A stretch of DNA of 64,000 bases, taken from assembly GCA_963724405.1 (NCBI GenBank), contig CAVRUQ010000011.1:372001-436000 (forward strand), given 5' to 3'. The translations under genes were made by a program, and so were the position numbers. Source of the DNA: CAVQBJ01 sp963724405 (GTDB lineage: Bacteria > Actinomycetota > Thermoleophilia > Solirubrobacterales > Solirubrobacteraceae). Below are positions 50,449-59,554 of this stretch, piece by piece. The stretch's first letter is position 1. Each line of letters begins with the position of its first letter. The notes beneath the pieces are model-generated. The model ran no database searches. It saw only the letters and a list, made by a program, of their open reading frames with translations, and was not told the origin of the DNA.

Positions 50449-51801
50449 ATGCTGAAGTACGTGTCCCTCCGGCGTGTGATCTTCGCCGTACCGGTTCTGC
50501 TCGCCTCGATCGCCTTCGTCGCGGCCGTCGCGACGCTCGGTAACCATCTCGCGGCCGTGAACTGGCCGCTGCTGGGCCGCGCCGCCAGTGCCGATCGGCG
50601 CGTCACCGTCGGGACCCCGCGCTCGGTGGCCGCGACGTCGACGGCGTCGTCCGGGGCCGCGCCCACGTCGAGCGCCGGCGCCCCGCTCGTGGCCGGGATC
50701 GCGACCGGCGCGGGGACGGCGCCCGCGGGGGCCGCTGCCGGCGGAACGGTCCTCACGGCGGCCGCGACGGCGCCGACCGCGGTGAGCGGGCCGCCGGCCG
50801 GTACCGCGCCCGCCGTGGCGGGACCGCCGACGCCGCCGCACCAGGCGCCGCCGACCTCGTTGCCCCGGCTTCCCGTCTCCTCGGCGCCGCCGACGGTGGC
50901 GCCTCCTCCCTCGAGTGGGCCGGCTCCCGCCGCGGCGGCGCCCGTCGCGGCCTCGGCGCCAACGACGCCCTCGGCTCCGTCCGGTGGCAGCACCGCACCG
51001 TCGGTGAACTCGGCCTCGGAGACGACCTCCACAAGCGTTCCGTCGACCACCGTCACCGGTCCGATCCCGGTCGCCACGAGGGGCAGCACGACGACCACCA
51101 CGACGCGGACCAGTGCGACGACGACGGTGCACACGTCCTTCACGAGCGTGACGTCCGGGTCGGAGACGTCCACGGAGCAGAGCTCGCCGACCGCGAGCTC
51201 GTCGTCGACGACGACGCCGACGAGCACGTCGAGCAGCGCGTCGACGACCGCCACCGCGACGTCAACGGAACAGCCATCAACCTCAACTGCAACCTCAACC
51301 TTTAGCCAGACGACGACCTGGAGCTTGAGCGTGACGGCGACGAGTACGCCGTCGGGCGGCGAGCCGCACCGGGCCTGGCCGGCGAGCCACCCCTGGCCCG
51401 TGGTGGCCGCGCACGACTTCGTCCGGACGTCCAGCCCGCCCAGCGCCACGTCGACCAGCCACGTCGTCGTCCGGACGTCGAGTCCACGCGGCACGCCGGC
51501 GGCGGTCGTGCCGACCCCGGCGCCCGCGCCTCCGAGCGCGCCCACCGACTCGACGCCGCCAAGTACGCCGGCCGTCCCCTCCTCGCCGCCGGCGAGCTCC
51601 ACGCCCCCGCCTCCGGCGCCGCCTCCTCCGCCTCCTCCGCCTCCGCCTCCGCCGCCTCCGCCTCCGCCGCCGCCTCCTCCGCCTCCGCCTCCGCCGCCCC
51701 CGGTACCGGTGACGCAGCCGCCGGCTGGCCCCAGCACGCCCAGCAAGCAGGGCTTCTCGGTGCCCCACCGGGCGGGGCCGCCGCGTGAGTCGGACTTCTA
51801 G
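50449..51801 (+). CDS. Single-pass membrane protein with Thr/Ser-rich and polyproline regions
   Basis: A 450-residue protein from ATG 50449 (GTG 50443 is an alternative). One membrane helix (about 9-30; VIFAVPVLLASIAFVAAVATL), then about 420 residues of low complexity: Ala/Gly/Pro, a Thr/Ser-rich block (about 180-300) and an unbroken run of 28 prolines at 51619-51702. The C-terminus is HRAGPPRESDF. It looks like a cell-wall-spanning stalk. The reading frame is long and the N-terminus credible, but low complexity makes any open frame less conclusive; no family recognised. Confidence 0.62.
   Translation: MLKYVSLRRVIFAVPVLLASIAFVAAVATLGNHLAAVNWPLLGRAASADRRVTVGTPRSVAATSTASSGAAPTSSAGAPLVAGIATGAGTAPAGAAAGGTVLTAAATAPTAVSGPPAGTAPAVAGPPTPPHQAPPTSLPRLPVSSAPPTVAPPPSSGPAPAAAAPVAASAPTTPSAPSGGSTAPSVNSASETTSTSVPSTTVTGPIPVATRGSTTTTTTRTSATTTVHTSFTSVTSGSETSTEQSSPTASSSSTTTPTSTSSSASTTATATSTEQPSTSTATSTFSQTTTWSLSVTATSTPSGGEPHRAWPASHPWPVVAAHDFVRTSSPPSATSTSHVVVRTSSPRGTPAAVVPTPAPAPPSAPTDSTPPSTPAVPSSPPASSTPPPPAPPPPPPPPPPPPPPPPPPPPPPPPPPPPVPVTQPPAGPSTPSKQGFSVPHRAGPPRESDF
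51619..51702 (+). repeat. CCG/CCT triplet tract encoding 28 consecutive prolines
   Basis: Twenty-eight consecutive Pro codons, nearly all CCG or CCT with a single CCC. The mixed codons argue against recent simple slippage alone. Copy number is likely variable between strains, and translation would depend on EF-P. Confidence 0.85.
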
Positions 51802-51845
51802 CGTCGGCTGATCGCCGCCTCGTTGGACTATCCTTAGCCGTCCCT

Positions 51846-51917
51846 TCCGGGATGGTGTAATTGGCAACACGCGACACTCTGGATGTCGAATTTGGGGTTC
51901 GAGTCCCTGTCCCGGAG
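51846..51917 (+). tRNA. tRNA-Gln, anticodon CUG
   Basis: The 72-base cloverleaf has acceptor arms TCCGGGA (51846-51852) and TCCCGGA (51910-51916) with discriminator G, the D-arm GTGTAATTGGCAACAC, an anticodon arm with loop CTCTGGA reading CUG, and the T-arm GGGGTTCGAGTCCCT (T-loop TTCGAGT). CCA is not encoded. The T-loop GGTTCGA is standard. Confidence 0.95.
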
Positions 51918-52025
51918 TCGCGCGGCGACCGGACGCGCCGCGGTCGGGGTCCGGCGTCCGCGCTCGGCGCCGGAGCCGCATTCGGTGCTGTTCGGGCTTG
52001 ACGCGATGCATCGCATGGACCTCAC

Positions 52026-52961
52026 GTGACGACACAGCGGCGCCTCGTCGGTCTGGCGACGGCAGCCGGCGTGGCGTTCGGAGTCCTCGGTGCCCTGCTC
52101 GGACCGGCGGCCGGCGCCAATGACGGCGAGGCGAGGGACGCTGCGGACCTTCCGGGCGTCGGCCCTCGGGCCGGCGGGCGGTCGCGCCGTGTGCGCCTGG
52201 CGGGGGGCACCGCCGTGGCAATCGCCGCCGTGATCGTCGCCGTGCTTGTCAGCTCGGCTTCTCCCGGGACGGTCGGGCCCGCACCGGCGGGCGCGGTCAG
52301 CGCCTGGGACATGCTGCTGGCCGGCATTCCGCAAAGCGGAAGCCGGCTGGGCGATCCCGCCGCGCCGGTCACGCTCGACTACTACGGTGACCTCGAATGT
52401 CCGGTCTGCCAGGCGTTCAACCAGGCGGTCTTCCCGCGGCTGGTCACCCAGCTCGTCAGGACCGGCCGGCTGCAGATCGTCTACCGCGCGCTGCAGACCG
52501 CGACGCGTGATCCCGCCACCTTCATGGCGCAGCAGGTCGCCGTGCTCGCGGCCGGGCGCCAGAACAAGGCCTGGTACTACATCGACCTCTTCTACAGCGA
52601 GCAGGGCAAGGAGGGCACCGACTATGTCGACACCGCCTACCTCGACCGGCTGGCGGCGCAGGTTCCGGGGTTGAACCTGGCCTCCTGGCAGGCGGCGCGT
52701 AGCGATCCGGTGCTGGCCGAGCAGATCCGCAGCGATGCGCAGGCCGCGGCGGCGCTCGGGTCCAGCTCCACGCCGACGCTCGTCGCCGCCGGACCGGGAG
52801 GCCGGAGGACGATCGTCGGTCTGGTGCCCTACACGACCGTCCTGGCGCTGGTCGAATCGGTCTCCTGCGGCCCGGCGTCGCCGTGCGTCGCCCGCGCCGC
52901 GGGCGTTCCGGTCTCCTACGGCGGGAGCGGGCTCCGTGGCCCCGGGCGAGCCCGGGACTGA
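52026..52961 (+). CDS. Membrane-anchored DsbA-like thioredoxin-fold protein
   Basis: Extracytoplasmic thiol-disulfide protein, 311 residues. A weakly hydrophobic N-terminus, a basic stretch GGRSRRVRL, then a membrane helix (about 60-78). The thioredoxin_4/DsbA domain (about 105-285) has active site Cys125-Pro-Val-Cys128 in YYGDLECPVCQAFNQ and the cis-Pro region SSSTPTLVAAGPGG. Two further cysteines (CGPASPC) near the C-terminus may form a structural disulfide. GTG 52026 is the first start; an internal start near the helix cannot be excluded. Substrates unknown. Confidence 0.88.
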   Translation: MTTQRRLVGLATAAGVAFGVLGALLGPAAGANDGEARDAADLPGVGPRAGGRSRRVRLAGGTAVAIAAVIVAVLVSSASPGTVGPAPAGAVSAWDMLLAGIPQSGSRLGDPAAPVTLDYYGDLECPVCQAFNQAVFPRLVTQLVRTGRLQIVYRALQTATRDPATFMAQQVAVLAAGRQNKAWYYIDLFYSEQGKEGTDYVDTAYLDRLAAQVPGLNLASWQAARSDPVLAEQIRSDAQAAAALGSSSTPTLVAAGPGGRRTIVGLVPYTTVLALVESVSCGPASPCVARAAGVPVSYGGSGLRGPGRARD

Positions 52962-52967
52962 GCGGGG

Positions 52968-54842
52968 CTACGCGGCGGCCTGGTCCACCCAGTCGCGGTA
53001 GAGCCTCGAGTACTGCCCCTCCAGGGCGACGAGCTCGTCATGCGTGCCCTGCTCGACGATCCGGCCATGCTCGAGGACGACGATCCGGCCCGCGCGGCGG
53101 ATGGTGGACAGCCGGTGGGCGATGACGATCGACGTGCGGCCGGCGAGCAGCCGGCGCAGCCCCTCCTCGATGCGTCCCTCGGTGTGCAGATCGACGTTGG
53201 ACGTCGCCTCGTCGAGCACGAGGATGCGCGGGTCGGCGGCGAGCGCGCGCGCGAAGGCGACGAGCTGGCGCTGCCCGGCGGACAGCTGCACGCCGCGCTC
53301 GCCGACCTCACTGTCGTAGCCATCGGGCAAGGCCGAGATGAACTCGTCGGCTCCGACGGCGCGCGCGGCGGCCCGTACGTCGTCCGGAGTCGCTCCGGGG
53401 CGACCGAAGGCGATGTTCTCGCCGATCGTGCCCGAGAACAGGAACGCCTCCTGGGGCACGATCCCCATCTGCGAACGGAGCGATTCGCTGCTCACCTCAC
53501 GCAGGTCGTGCCCGTCGACGAGCACGCGTCCCTCCGTCGGGTCGTAGAAGCGCGCCACGAGCTTGGCCATCGTGGACTTGCCGGCGCCGGTCGAGCCGAC
53601 GAGCGCGAGGGTCTGACCCGGAGGCACGCGCAGTCGCACGTGCTCGAGCGCCCGCACGTCGTTCTCCGCGCCGCTGTCGCCCCCGCCTCGGCTGCGACGG
53701 CGGTACACGAACGTCACGTCGTCGAACTCGATCTCGCCCCGCAGGCGCGGCAGCTCGACCGGGTCGTCGCTCTCGGGGAGGTCCGAACGGACGGCGAGCA
53801 GGTCGAAGATCTTCTCCAGGGCGGCCATCCCGGACTGGTAGGTGCTGTACAGGTTCGACAGCTGCGTGATCGGGTCCGACAGGTTCGACAGCGCGGCGAC
53901 GAAGGCGACGATCGTGCCGGCCGTGGTGAGTCCCGAGATCGCCTGGTCGCCGCCGTACAGGGCGATGACCGCGATCGCGATGCCAGACATCAGCTCAACG
54001 GCTGGGAAGTAGGCGGCGTTGAGGCGCACCGTGGTCATGTTGGCGTCGCGGTTGTCGGCGTTCAGCGCCGCGAAGCTCGCCTCGTGCGCCCCCTCCTGAC
54101 CGAAGTTGCGCACGACACGGATGCCCGAGAGCGACTCCTGCAGGTACGCGGTGATCGTCCCGATCGTCTCCCGGGTGCGGCGGAACGCGCCGGCCGACGC
54201 GATGCGGAAGGCGATGCTCATGACCGCGACGACCGGGAACACGAGGAACGCGACGAGCGCGAGCCGCCAGTCGAGCAGGCAGAGGATCACGATCGTGCCG
54301 ATGAGCGTCAGCGAGGACTGGAAGAGCGTCACGACGCTGTCGGTGACGAGCTGATCGAGCGCCTCGACGTCGTTCGTCATGCGCGAGATGAGCACCCCGG
54401 CCGGGCGGCTCTCGTAGAAGCCGATCGGCAGCGACTGCAGGTGCGTGAAGATGCGGATACGCAGGTCGGCGAGCGCGCGCTGGCCGACCCACCCGACGAG
54501 ATAGGTCTGCGCGTATGTCATGCCCCAGAGGACGACCGCGGACACGAGGTAGGCGACCATGACGAGCGCGAGGACGCGCACGCTGTGCTTGGCGATGCCC
54601 TGGTCGATCGCCGCCTTGGCGAGCAGGGGCGGGGCGAGTGTCGCCGCGGTGCCGAGGAGCAGGGCGACGAGCATGAGCGCGCTCCGCCGGCGGTAGGGGC
54701 GCAGCAGGCCGAGCAGGCCACGGAGATTGCGTCGTCGCGATTCGCGGCTTGCGCGCTCGCCCGTCCAGCCGCCGCCGCGGCGCCCGGGGCCGAGCCCGCT
54801 GCTGCCGCCGCCCGTGCCGGCACGTCCGCCGGGGGGGCTCAC
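52968..54842 (-). CDS. ABC exporter half-transporter with canonical ATPase site
   Basis: A 624-residue fused membrane/ATPase protein, type IV exporter fold. Six membrane helices (about 50-340) follow a Gly/Arg-rich N-terminus. ATPase: Walker A VGSTGAGKSTMAKLVARFYDP, signature LSAGQRQLVAFARALA, Walker B ILVLDEATSNVD with the catalytic Glu545, switch His in VIAHRLSTIRRA. GTG 54842 overlaps the stop of the upstream partner (GTGA). With that partner, whose equivalent residue is Asp, it forms an asymmetric heterodimer. Substrate unknown (drug, lipid or peptide). Confidence 0.94.
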   Translation of the reverse strand: MSPPGGRAGTGGGSSGLGPGRRGGGWTGERASRESRRRNLRGLLGLLRPYRRRSALMLVALLLGTAATLAPPLLAKAAIDQGIAKHSVRVLALVMVAYLVSAVVLWGMTYAQTYLVGWVGQRALADLRIRIFTHLQSLPIGFYESRPAGVLISRMTNDVEALDQLVTDSVVTLFQSSLTLIGTIVILCLLDWRLALVAFLVFPVVAVMSIAFRIASAGAFRRTRETIGTITAYLQESLSGIRVVRNFGQEGAHEASFAALNADNRDANMTTVRLNAAYFPAVELMSGIAIAVIALYGGDQAISGLTTAGTIVAFVAALSNLSDPITQLSNLYSTYQSGMAALEKIFDLLAVRSDLPESDDPVELPRLRGEIEFDDVTFVYRRRSRGGGDSGAENDVRALEHVRLRVPPGQTLALVGSTGAGKSTMAKLVARFYDPTEGRVLVDGHDLREVSSESLRSQMGIVPQEAFLFSGTIGENIAFGRPGATPDDVRAAARAVGADEFISALPDGYDSEVGERGVQLSAGQRQLVAFARALAADPRILVLDEATSNVDLHTEGRIEEGLRRLLAGRTSIVIAHRLSTIRRAGRIVVLEHGRIVEQGTHDELVALEGQYSRLYRDWVDQAAA

Positions 54843-56662
54843 AGTCCGCTCACCTCCCGCTCCAGCGGCTTGCGGGTGAGGAACACCTGGTCGGGAAGGC
54901 CCTTCTCCACGATCTCGCGATACAGGTCGGACTCCTCGAGCAGGGTGTCGTGGTCGCCCACGGCGACGATGCGGCCGCCCTCCATCACGACGATCTCGTC
55001 CGCGAGCGCGATCGTCGACAGCCGGTGCGCGATCACGAACGTCGTGCGCCCGCGCATCGCCTCGTCGAGCGCCGCTTTGATCTGGCGCTCGGTCGACGCG
55101 TCGACCGACGAGGTCGCGTCGTCGAGGATCAGCACGCGGGGGTCGGCGAGCAGCGCGCGCGCGATCGCCAGCCGCTGACGCTGGCCGCCGGAGAGGCTGA
55201 GCCCGCGCTCGCCGACCAGCGTGTCGTAGCCCTGCGGCAGGCGCGCGATGAACTCGCTCGCCTGGGCGCGCGTGGCGGCCTCGATGACCTCGTCGTCGGT
55301 GGCGTCCGGGCGCGCGTAGGCGATGTTCTCGCGCACCGTCGTCGAGAAGAGGAACGGGTCGTCGCTGACGACGGCGATCGCGCGGCGCAGCGAGCCGAGC
55401 TGCACCCGCCGGACGTCGGCGCCGTCGAGCAGAACCTGTCCGGGGCTCGGGTCGTACAGCCGCGAGAGCAGCGACACGAGGCTCGTCTTCCCCGAGCCGG
55501 TCGCGCCGACGATCGCCACGGTGCGACCGGCGGGCACGTCGAGCTCGATGTCGTGCAGCACCGGTCGTCCGGGCGCCTCATCCGGCCCGGCGTAGCTGAG
55601 GGTCACACCACGGAGCTGGACGTGCCCGTTGCCGGGGGGCAGCGGCGGTGCGTCCGCCGGTGCGACGATGCGCGGCTCGCGGTCGAGCACCTGGAAGATC
55701 CGGGCGCCGGACGCCGTCGCGCGCTGGGCGAGTCCGAGCGTCACGCCGAGCGAGCGCATCGGGCCGATGAGCATCGCCAGGTAGAAGTAGAAGGCGGTGA
55801 ACTGCCCGAGGCTGAGGTGGGAATGGATCACGCTGAGGCCGCCGAGGAAGATGACCGCGGCGAGCCCGAGCTGGGGGAGGAAGGCGATGATCGGGTTGAA
55901 CGTCGCCTCCAGGCGCGTCGCGACCATCGCCTGCTCGAACACCCGCCCGACGCTGTGCCGGAAGCGGTCGAGCTGACGGTCCTCGCGGGCGAAGGACTTC
56001 ACGACACGCACGCCGACGATGTTCTCCTCGGCGTCCGCCGTGAGCTCGGCGATGCGCTGCTGGACCTCCTGGACGGCGGGCCGCGCGAGCCGCCCGTAGC
56101 GCTGGGAGATGAGGACGACGAACGGGACGGGGATGAGCGCGATGAGCCCGAGCTCGGGATTGATCAGGATCATCGCCACGCCGGCGAGGACGATCGTCAG
56201 CGCCGACTGCAGGATGAAGATGAGGCCGTAGCCGAGGAAGAAGCGGACCTGCGACAGGTCGACGGTCGCCCGCGACATCAGCTGACCGGTCTGCTGGTGG
56301 TCGAAGAAGCCGAGCTCGAGCTTCTGCAAGTGGGCATACAGGCGCTCGCGCAGGTCGTATTCGATCCCGAGCGACACGCGCCCGGCGATCATGCGCCGGG
56401 CCACGGTGAGCGCCCAGCGGAGGATCACCGCGACGACGATGAGCCCGGCCACGACGACCAGCGTGTGGCGGTCGTGCGCGCTCAGCGCGACCTCGTGGTG
56501 CTCGCGATGACTCGCGCCGTTGGTCACCGCATCGACGGCGCGGCCCGTGAGGTAGGGGACGAGGACGGTCATCACCATCGCCATCGCCGAGAACACCCAG
56601 GAGAGGGCCATGGCCCGCCGATAGGGCCGCAGGAAGCCGAGGAGTCGGTAGAAGATACTCAT
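54839..56662 (-). CDS. ABC exporter half-transporter with degenerate ATPase site
   Basis: A 607-residue partner. Six membrane helices (about 15-320); ATPase Walker A VGATGSGKTSLVSLLSRLYDP, signature LSGGQRQRLAIARALLADP, Walker B VLILDDATSSVD in which Asp515 replaces the catalytic Glu, and VIAHRLSTIALADE. This is the pattern of heterodimeric exporters such as TM287/288 or BmrCD. ATG 56662 is used because the in-frame TTG at 56677 lies inside a GATAAT -10. First gene of the two-gene operon. Confidence 0.94.
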   Translation of the reverse strand: MSIFYRLLGFLRPYRRAMALSWVFSAMAMVMTVLVPYLTGRAVDAVTNGASHREHHEVALSAHDRHTLVVVAGLIVVAVILRWALTVARRMIAGRVSLGIEYDLRERLYAHLQKLELGFFDHQQTGQLMSRATVDLSQVRFFLGYGLIFILQSALTIVLAGVAMILINPELGLIALIPVPFVVLISQRYGRLARPAVQEVQQRIAELTADAEENIVGVRVVKSFAREDRQLDRFRHSVGRVFEQAMVATRLEATFNPIIAFLPQLGLAAVIFLGGLSVIHSHLSLGQFTAFYFYLAMLIGPMRSLGVTLGLAQRATASGARIFQVLDREPRIVAPADAPPLPPGNGHVQLRGVTLSYAGPDEAPGRPVLHDIELDVPAGRTVAIVGATGSGKTSLVSLLSRLYDPSPGQVLLDGADVRRVQLGSLRRAIAVVSDDPFLFSTTVRENIAYARPDATDDEVIEAATRAQASEFIARLPQGYDTLVGERGLSLSGGQRQRLAIARALLADPRVLILDDATSSVDASTERQIKAALDEAMRGRTTFVIAHRLSTIALADEIVVMEGGRIVAVGDHDTLLEESDLYREIVEKGLPDQVFLTRKPLEREVSGL

Positions 56663-56676
56663 TCGTTGCAGATACA

Positions 56677-56682
56677 ATTATC
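56677..56682 (-). promoter_or_regulatory. -10 hexamer GATAAT for the ABC exporter operon
   Basis: On the minus strand GATAAT (one change from TATAAT) lies 14 bases before ATG 56662. It is divergent from the small zinc-protein promoter at 56711, with overlapping control regions. Confidence 0.5.
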
Positions 56683-56710
56683 GCAGGCGCGCACCCGTGT
56701 GCGTCGCCGG

Positions 56711-56716
56711 TACGCT
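56711..56716 (+). promoter_or_regulatory. -10 hexamer TACGCT for the small zinc-binding protein gene
   Basis: TACGCT ends 7 bases before ATG 56724. A GGAG within the interval is too close to the ATG to act as a Shine-Dalgarno sequence. Confidence 0.48.
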
Positions 56717-56723
56717 CGGAGGC

Positions 56724-56921
56724 ATGGCCGGCGCCGTCGAGATCGTTCCCGGAGCGGGGTTGTGCAACACGTGCCGGCACCAGCGCGTCGTCGTGACGAC
56801 GCGCGGCTCGCGCTTCTCGCTCTGCGAGCGCTCGCGCTCGGATCCGAGCTACGCGCGCTATCCGCGCCTGCCCGTGCGCGAGTGCCCGGGCCATGAGCCG
56901 GGACGCCGCGCCCCCGCCTGA
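56724..56921 (+). CDS. Small cysteine-rich, probably zinc-binding protein
   Basis: A 65-residue basic protein with four cysteines spaced as in a compact zinc site: CNTC near residue 14, one Cys in FSLCERSRSDP and a fourth in VRECPGH. Conserved-looking turns (DPSYARYPRLPVRECPG) support a real small protein of the kind widespread but uncharacterised in actinobacteria. It diverges from the ABC exporter operon. Nucleic-acid or protein binding is only an inference. Confidence 0.75.
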   Translation: MAGAVEIVPGAGLCNTCRHQRVVVTTRGSRFSLCERSRSDPSYARYPRLPVRECPGHEPGRRAPA

Positions 56922-56938
56922 CGCGCATCGCGAGGGCG

Positions 56939-58510
56939 CTACGCCGCTACCGGCGTGGCGGCGGCGTCGGCGTCGTGGGTGCCTGCGGCGGCGCCGGTGA
57001 CCACGAAGTCGCGCTGGCGCACGAGCACGAAGGCGAGCGCCGAGCCCACGAGGGCGATGACCGCGGCGATGATCGTGATCTCGCTGAACGCGGCCGTGAA
57101 TCCCGTGCGATAGGCCACGGACAGCGACGCTCGGGCGGTGGCGGGGAGCGCCTGGGCGATCGCGCCGACGCCGCCGGCCTGCAGCGCACCGGCCAGCTCG
57201 CCGTGGGTGGCCGAGAGGATGGCCGCGCCGTGGGGAGCGCTCGTGAGCTTCGAGACCGTCTGCTGCGTCACCTCGTGCTGGAAGACGGCGCCGAGACCGG
57301 CGATGCCGGTCGCGATGCCGACCTGGCGGAACGTGCTGTTGATGCCCGAGGCCATGCCGCTGCGCGCGGGCGGGACGACGCCGATCGCCGTCGAGGCGAG
57401 CGCCGGGTTGACGAGCCCGATGCCGGCGCCGCCGACGATGAAGCCGGGGACCAGCACGGTCCAGCTCGAGCTCGCGTTCACGCCCGACTGCAGCAGCAGC
57501 CCGACGCCGATGAGCAGCAGCCCGGTTCCGAGCAGCAGCCGGACGGGTATCCGGACGCTCAGGCGTCCCGAGATCGGCGCGAAGATGAAGGCCATCAGCG
57601 TGATCGGGAGGAAGCGCAGGCCCGCCTGCAGCGGACCGTAGCCGAGCAGGTTCTGCAGGTAGAGCGTCTGGTAGAGGAACAGGGCGAAGATCGAGGCCGA
57701 GATCGCGAAGGCGACGATGCTCGCGCCGGCGAAGGCCGGGACGCGGAAGAGCGACAGGTCGAGCATCGGACGCGGCTGCGTGCGCTCGGCGACGATGAAC
57801 AGCACCAACAGCACCACGGAGGCGACGAGCAGTGCGACGATCTGGACCGATCCCCAGCCCTTGTCGTTGCCCCGCACGAGCGCGAACACAAGCATGAACA
57901 GGGCTCCCGAGAAGCTCACGAGGCCCGCCCAGTCGATGCCGGTGGCGTTCGGGTCCCGGGACTCGGCCACCTGGGTGATCGTGATGGCGACCGCGGCGAT
58001 GCCGATCGGGACATTGACGAAGAAGATCCACTCCCAGCCGATCGCCGAGGTGATGACCCCGCCGACCAGCGGTCCGACCGCGACCGCGGCGCCGGTTACG
58101 GCCCCGAAGACACCGAAGGCGACGCCCCGATCGCGTCCCTGGAACGCCTGCGCGATGAGCGCGAGCGAGGTGGCGAACATGATCGCCCCGCCGATGCCCT
58201 GCACGCCGCGGGCCAGGTTGAGCTCCAGCGGGGTGGTCGACAGGCCGCAGAGGGCCGAGGACACGCTGAAGACGACGAGGCCGACCGTGAACACGCGCTT
58301 TCGCCCGAGCAGATCGGCCAGCGACCCGGCGGTCAGCAGGAAGGCGGCCAGCGTGAGCGAGTAGGCGTCGACGACCCACTGCAGGTCGCTGAAGCTCGAG
58401 TGCAGCGCCGCGTGGATCGTGGGCAGGGCGACGTTGACCACGGTGATGTCGAGCAGCAGCATGAAGATCGCCACCGAGACGGCGATGAGCGTCCACCACT
58501 TGCGGTCCAT
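56939..58510 (-). CDS. EmrB/QacA-type MFS drug exporter (DHA2, 14 helices)
   Basis: A 523-residue major-facilitator protein with about 14 membrane helices. Diagnostic segments: MLLLDITVVNVALPTIHAAL (motif D1), WVVDAYSLTLAAFLLTAGSLADLLGRKRVF (motif A) and GVFGAVTGAAVAVGPLVGGVITSAIGWEWIFFVNVPIG (motif C, antiporter signature). ATG 58510 with GAGAGG upstream. Likely proton-coupled efflux of a hydrophobic or cationic compound. It diverges from fabI; no regulator is adjacent. Confidence 0.94.
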   Translation of the reverse strand: MDRKWWTLIAVSVAIFMLLLDITVVNVALPTIHAALHSSFSDLQWVVDAYSLTLAAFLLTAGSLADLLGRKRVFTVGLVVFSVSSALCGLSTTPLELNLARGVQGIGGAIMFATSLALIAQAFQGRDRGVAFGVFGAVTGAAVAVGPLVGGVITSAIGWEWIFFVNVPIGIAAVAITITQVAESRDPNATGIDWAGLVSFSGALFMLVFALVRGNDKGWGSVQIVALLVASVVLLVLFIVAERTQPRPMLDLSLFRVPAFAGASIVAFAISASIFALFLYQTLYLQNLLGYGPLQAGLRFLPITLMAFIFAPISGRLSVRIPVRLLLGTGLLLIGVGLLLQSGVNASSSWTVLVPGFIVGGAGIGLVNPALASTAIGVVPPARSGMASGINSTFRQVGIATGIAGLGAVFQHEVTQQTVSKLTSAPHGAAILSATHGELAGALQAGGVGAIAQALPATARASLSVAYRTGFTAAFSEITIIAAVIALVGSALAFVLVRQRDFVVTGAAAGTHDADAAATPVAA

Positions 58511-58728
58511 GGGCCTCTCCCTCTCGGTATTCGTGTTCGCGCGACAGCGCGCTCCGACCCCGCGTGCGATCCACGACGAACGCAGCGCAGGCGCCTCAGC
58601 TGCCGGCCCGCCTTCACTATATGAAGCCCGACTCGGGCTCGCGGCACATCGCCGACGGTCGACGTCGCGGCTGCGAACGTCGAACCGCGGCGACGCCGTC
58701 CTGCGGGACCGGTAGACCTTGCGAGCCC

Positions 58729-59526
58729 ATGGCCCTGCTCGCGGACAAGCGCCTGCTCATCACCGGCGTGCTGACCGAGGGCTCGATCGCCTACTCGGTC
58801 GCCGCCGCCGCCCAGCGCGAGGGCGCCGAGGTCGTCCTGAGCGGCTTCGGGCGCGGGCTGCGCATCACCGAGCGCATCGCGAAACGGCTCCCGACCCCGG
58901 CCGACGTGCTCGAGCTGGACGTCAACGTGCCCGAGCAGATCGACGCGGTCGCCGCCGACCTGGCGGGTCGCTGGGGTCACCTCGACGGCCTGTTGCACGC
59001 GATCGCCTTCGCACCGGCCGATGCGCTCGGCGGGCGCTTCCTCTCGACGCCGAGCGAGTCGGCGCTCAGCGCCTTCCAGACGTCGGCGTTCTCGCTCAAG
59101 GCGCTCGCGGCCGGGCTCCTGCCGCTGCTACGGGCGGCTCCGGACGGCGCGTCGATCGTCGGGCTCGACTTCGACGCGTCCGTCGCCTGGCCGATCTACG
59201 ACTGGCAGGGGGTGGCCAAGGCGGCCCTCGAGTCGATCAGCCGCTACCTGGCGCGTGACCTTGGGCCGCTGGACATCCGCTGCAACCTCGTCGCGGCCGG
59301 TCCGCTCAGCACCGTCGCGGCGAGCAACATCGAGGGCTTCGAGGTTCTCGCGCAGGCCTGGCTGGCACAGGCGCCGCTCGGGTGGGACCTGACGGACGCC
59401 ACACCGGTGGCCGACGCCTGCCTGTTCCTGCTCTCGCGGCTGGCGCGCGGTATCACCGGCGAGATCCTGCACGTCGACGGCGGCGTGCACGCGATGGGGG
59501 CGGCGGTACCGAGCGGCGACGACTGA
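58729..59526 (+). CDS. fabI: Enoyl-ACP reductase (FabI/InhA type)
   Basis: Last reduction of each fatty-acid elongation cycle, 265 residues. LADKRLLITGVLTEGSIAYSVAAAAQREGAEVVLSGFG is the NAD-binding start typical of InhA (ITGVxxxxSIA). The catalytic Tyr and Lys fall in YDWQGVAKAALESISRYLA (Y-x6-K), and the C-terminus has GITGEILHVDGGVHAMG. The order of segments resembles InhA of mycobacteria. ATG 58729 directly precedes the NAD fold; TAGACC lies upstream but ends poorly as a -10. Fatty-acid genes lie 1-5 kb downstream on the minus strand. Confidence 0.94.
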   Translation: MALLADKRLLITGVLTEGSIAYSVAAAAQREGAEVVLSGFGRGLRITERIAKRLPTPADVLELDVNVPEQIDAVAADLAGRWGHLDGLLHAIAFAPADALGGRFLSTPSESALSAFQTSAFSLKALAAGLLPLLRAAPDGASIVGLDFDASVAWPIYDWQGVAKAALESISRYLARDLGPLDIRCNLVAAGPLSTVAASNIEGFEVLAQAWLAQAPLGWDLTDATPVADACLFLLSRLARGITGEILHVDGGVHAMGAAVPSGDD

Positions 59527-59554
59527 CCGGGCCGCCGCCGCGCGCGGCTCGCCG

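Noticed and set aside
51619..51702. Polyglycine and polyarginine proteins antisense to the proline tract
   Set aside because: They arise from CCG/CCT triplets read on the minus strand; no start, domain or context supports them.
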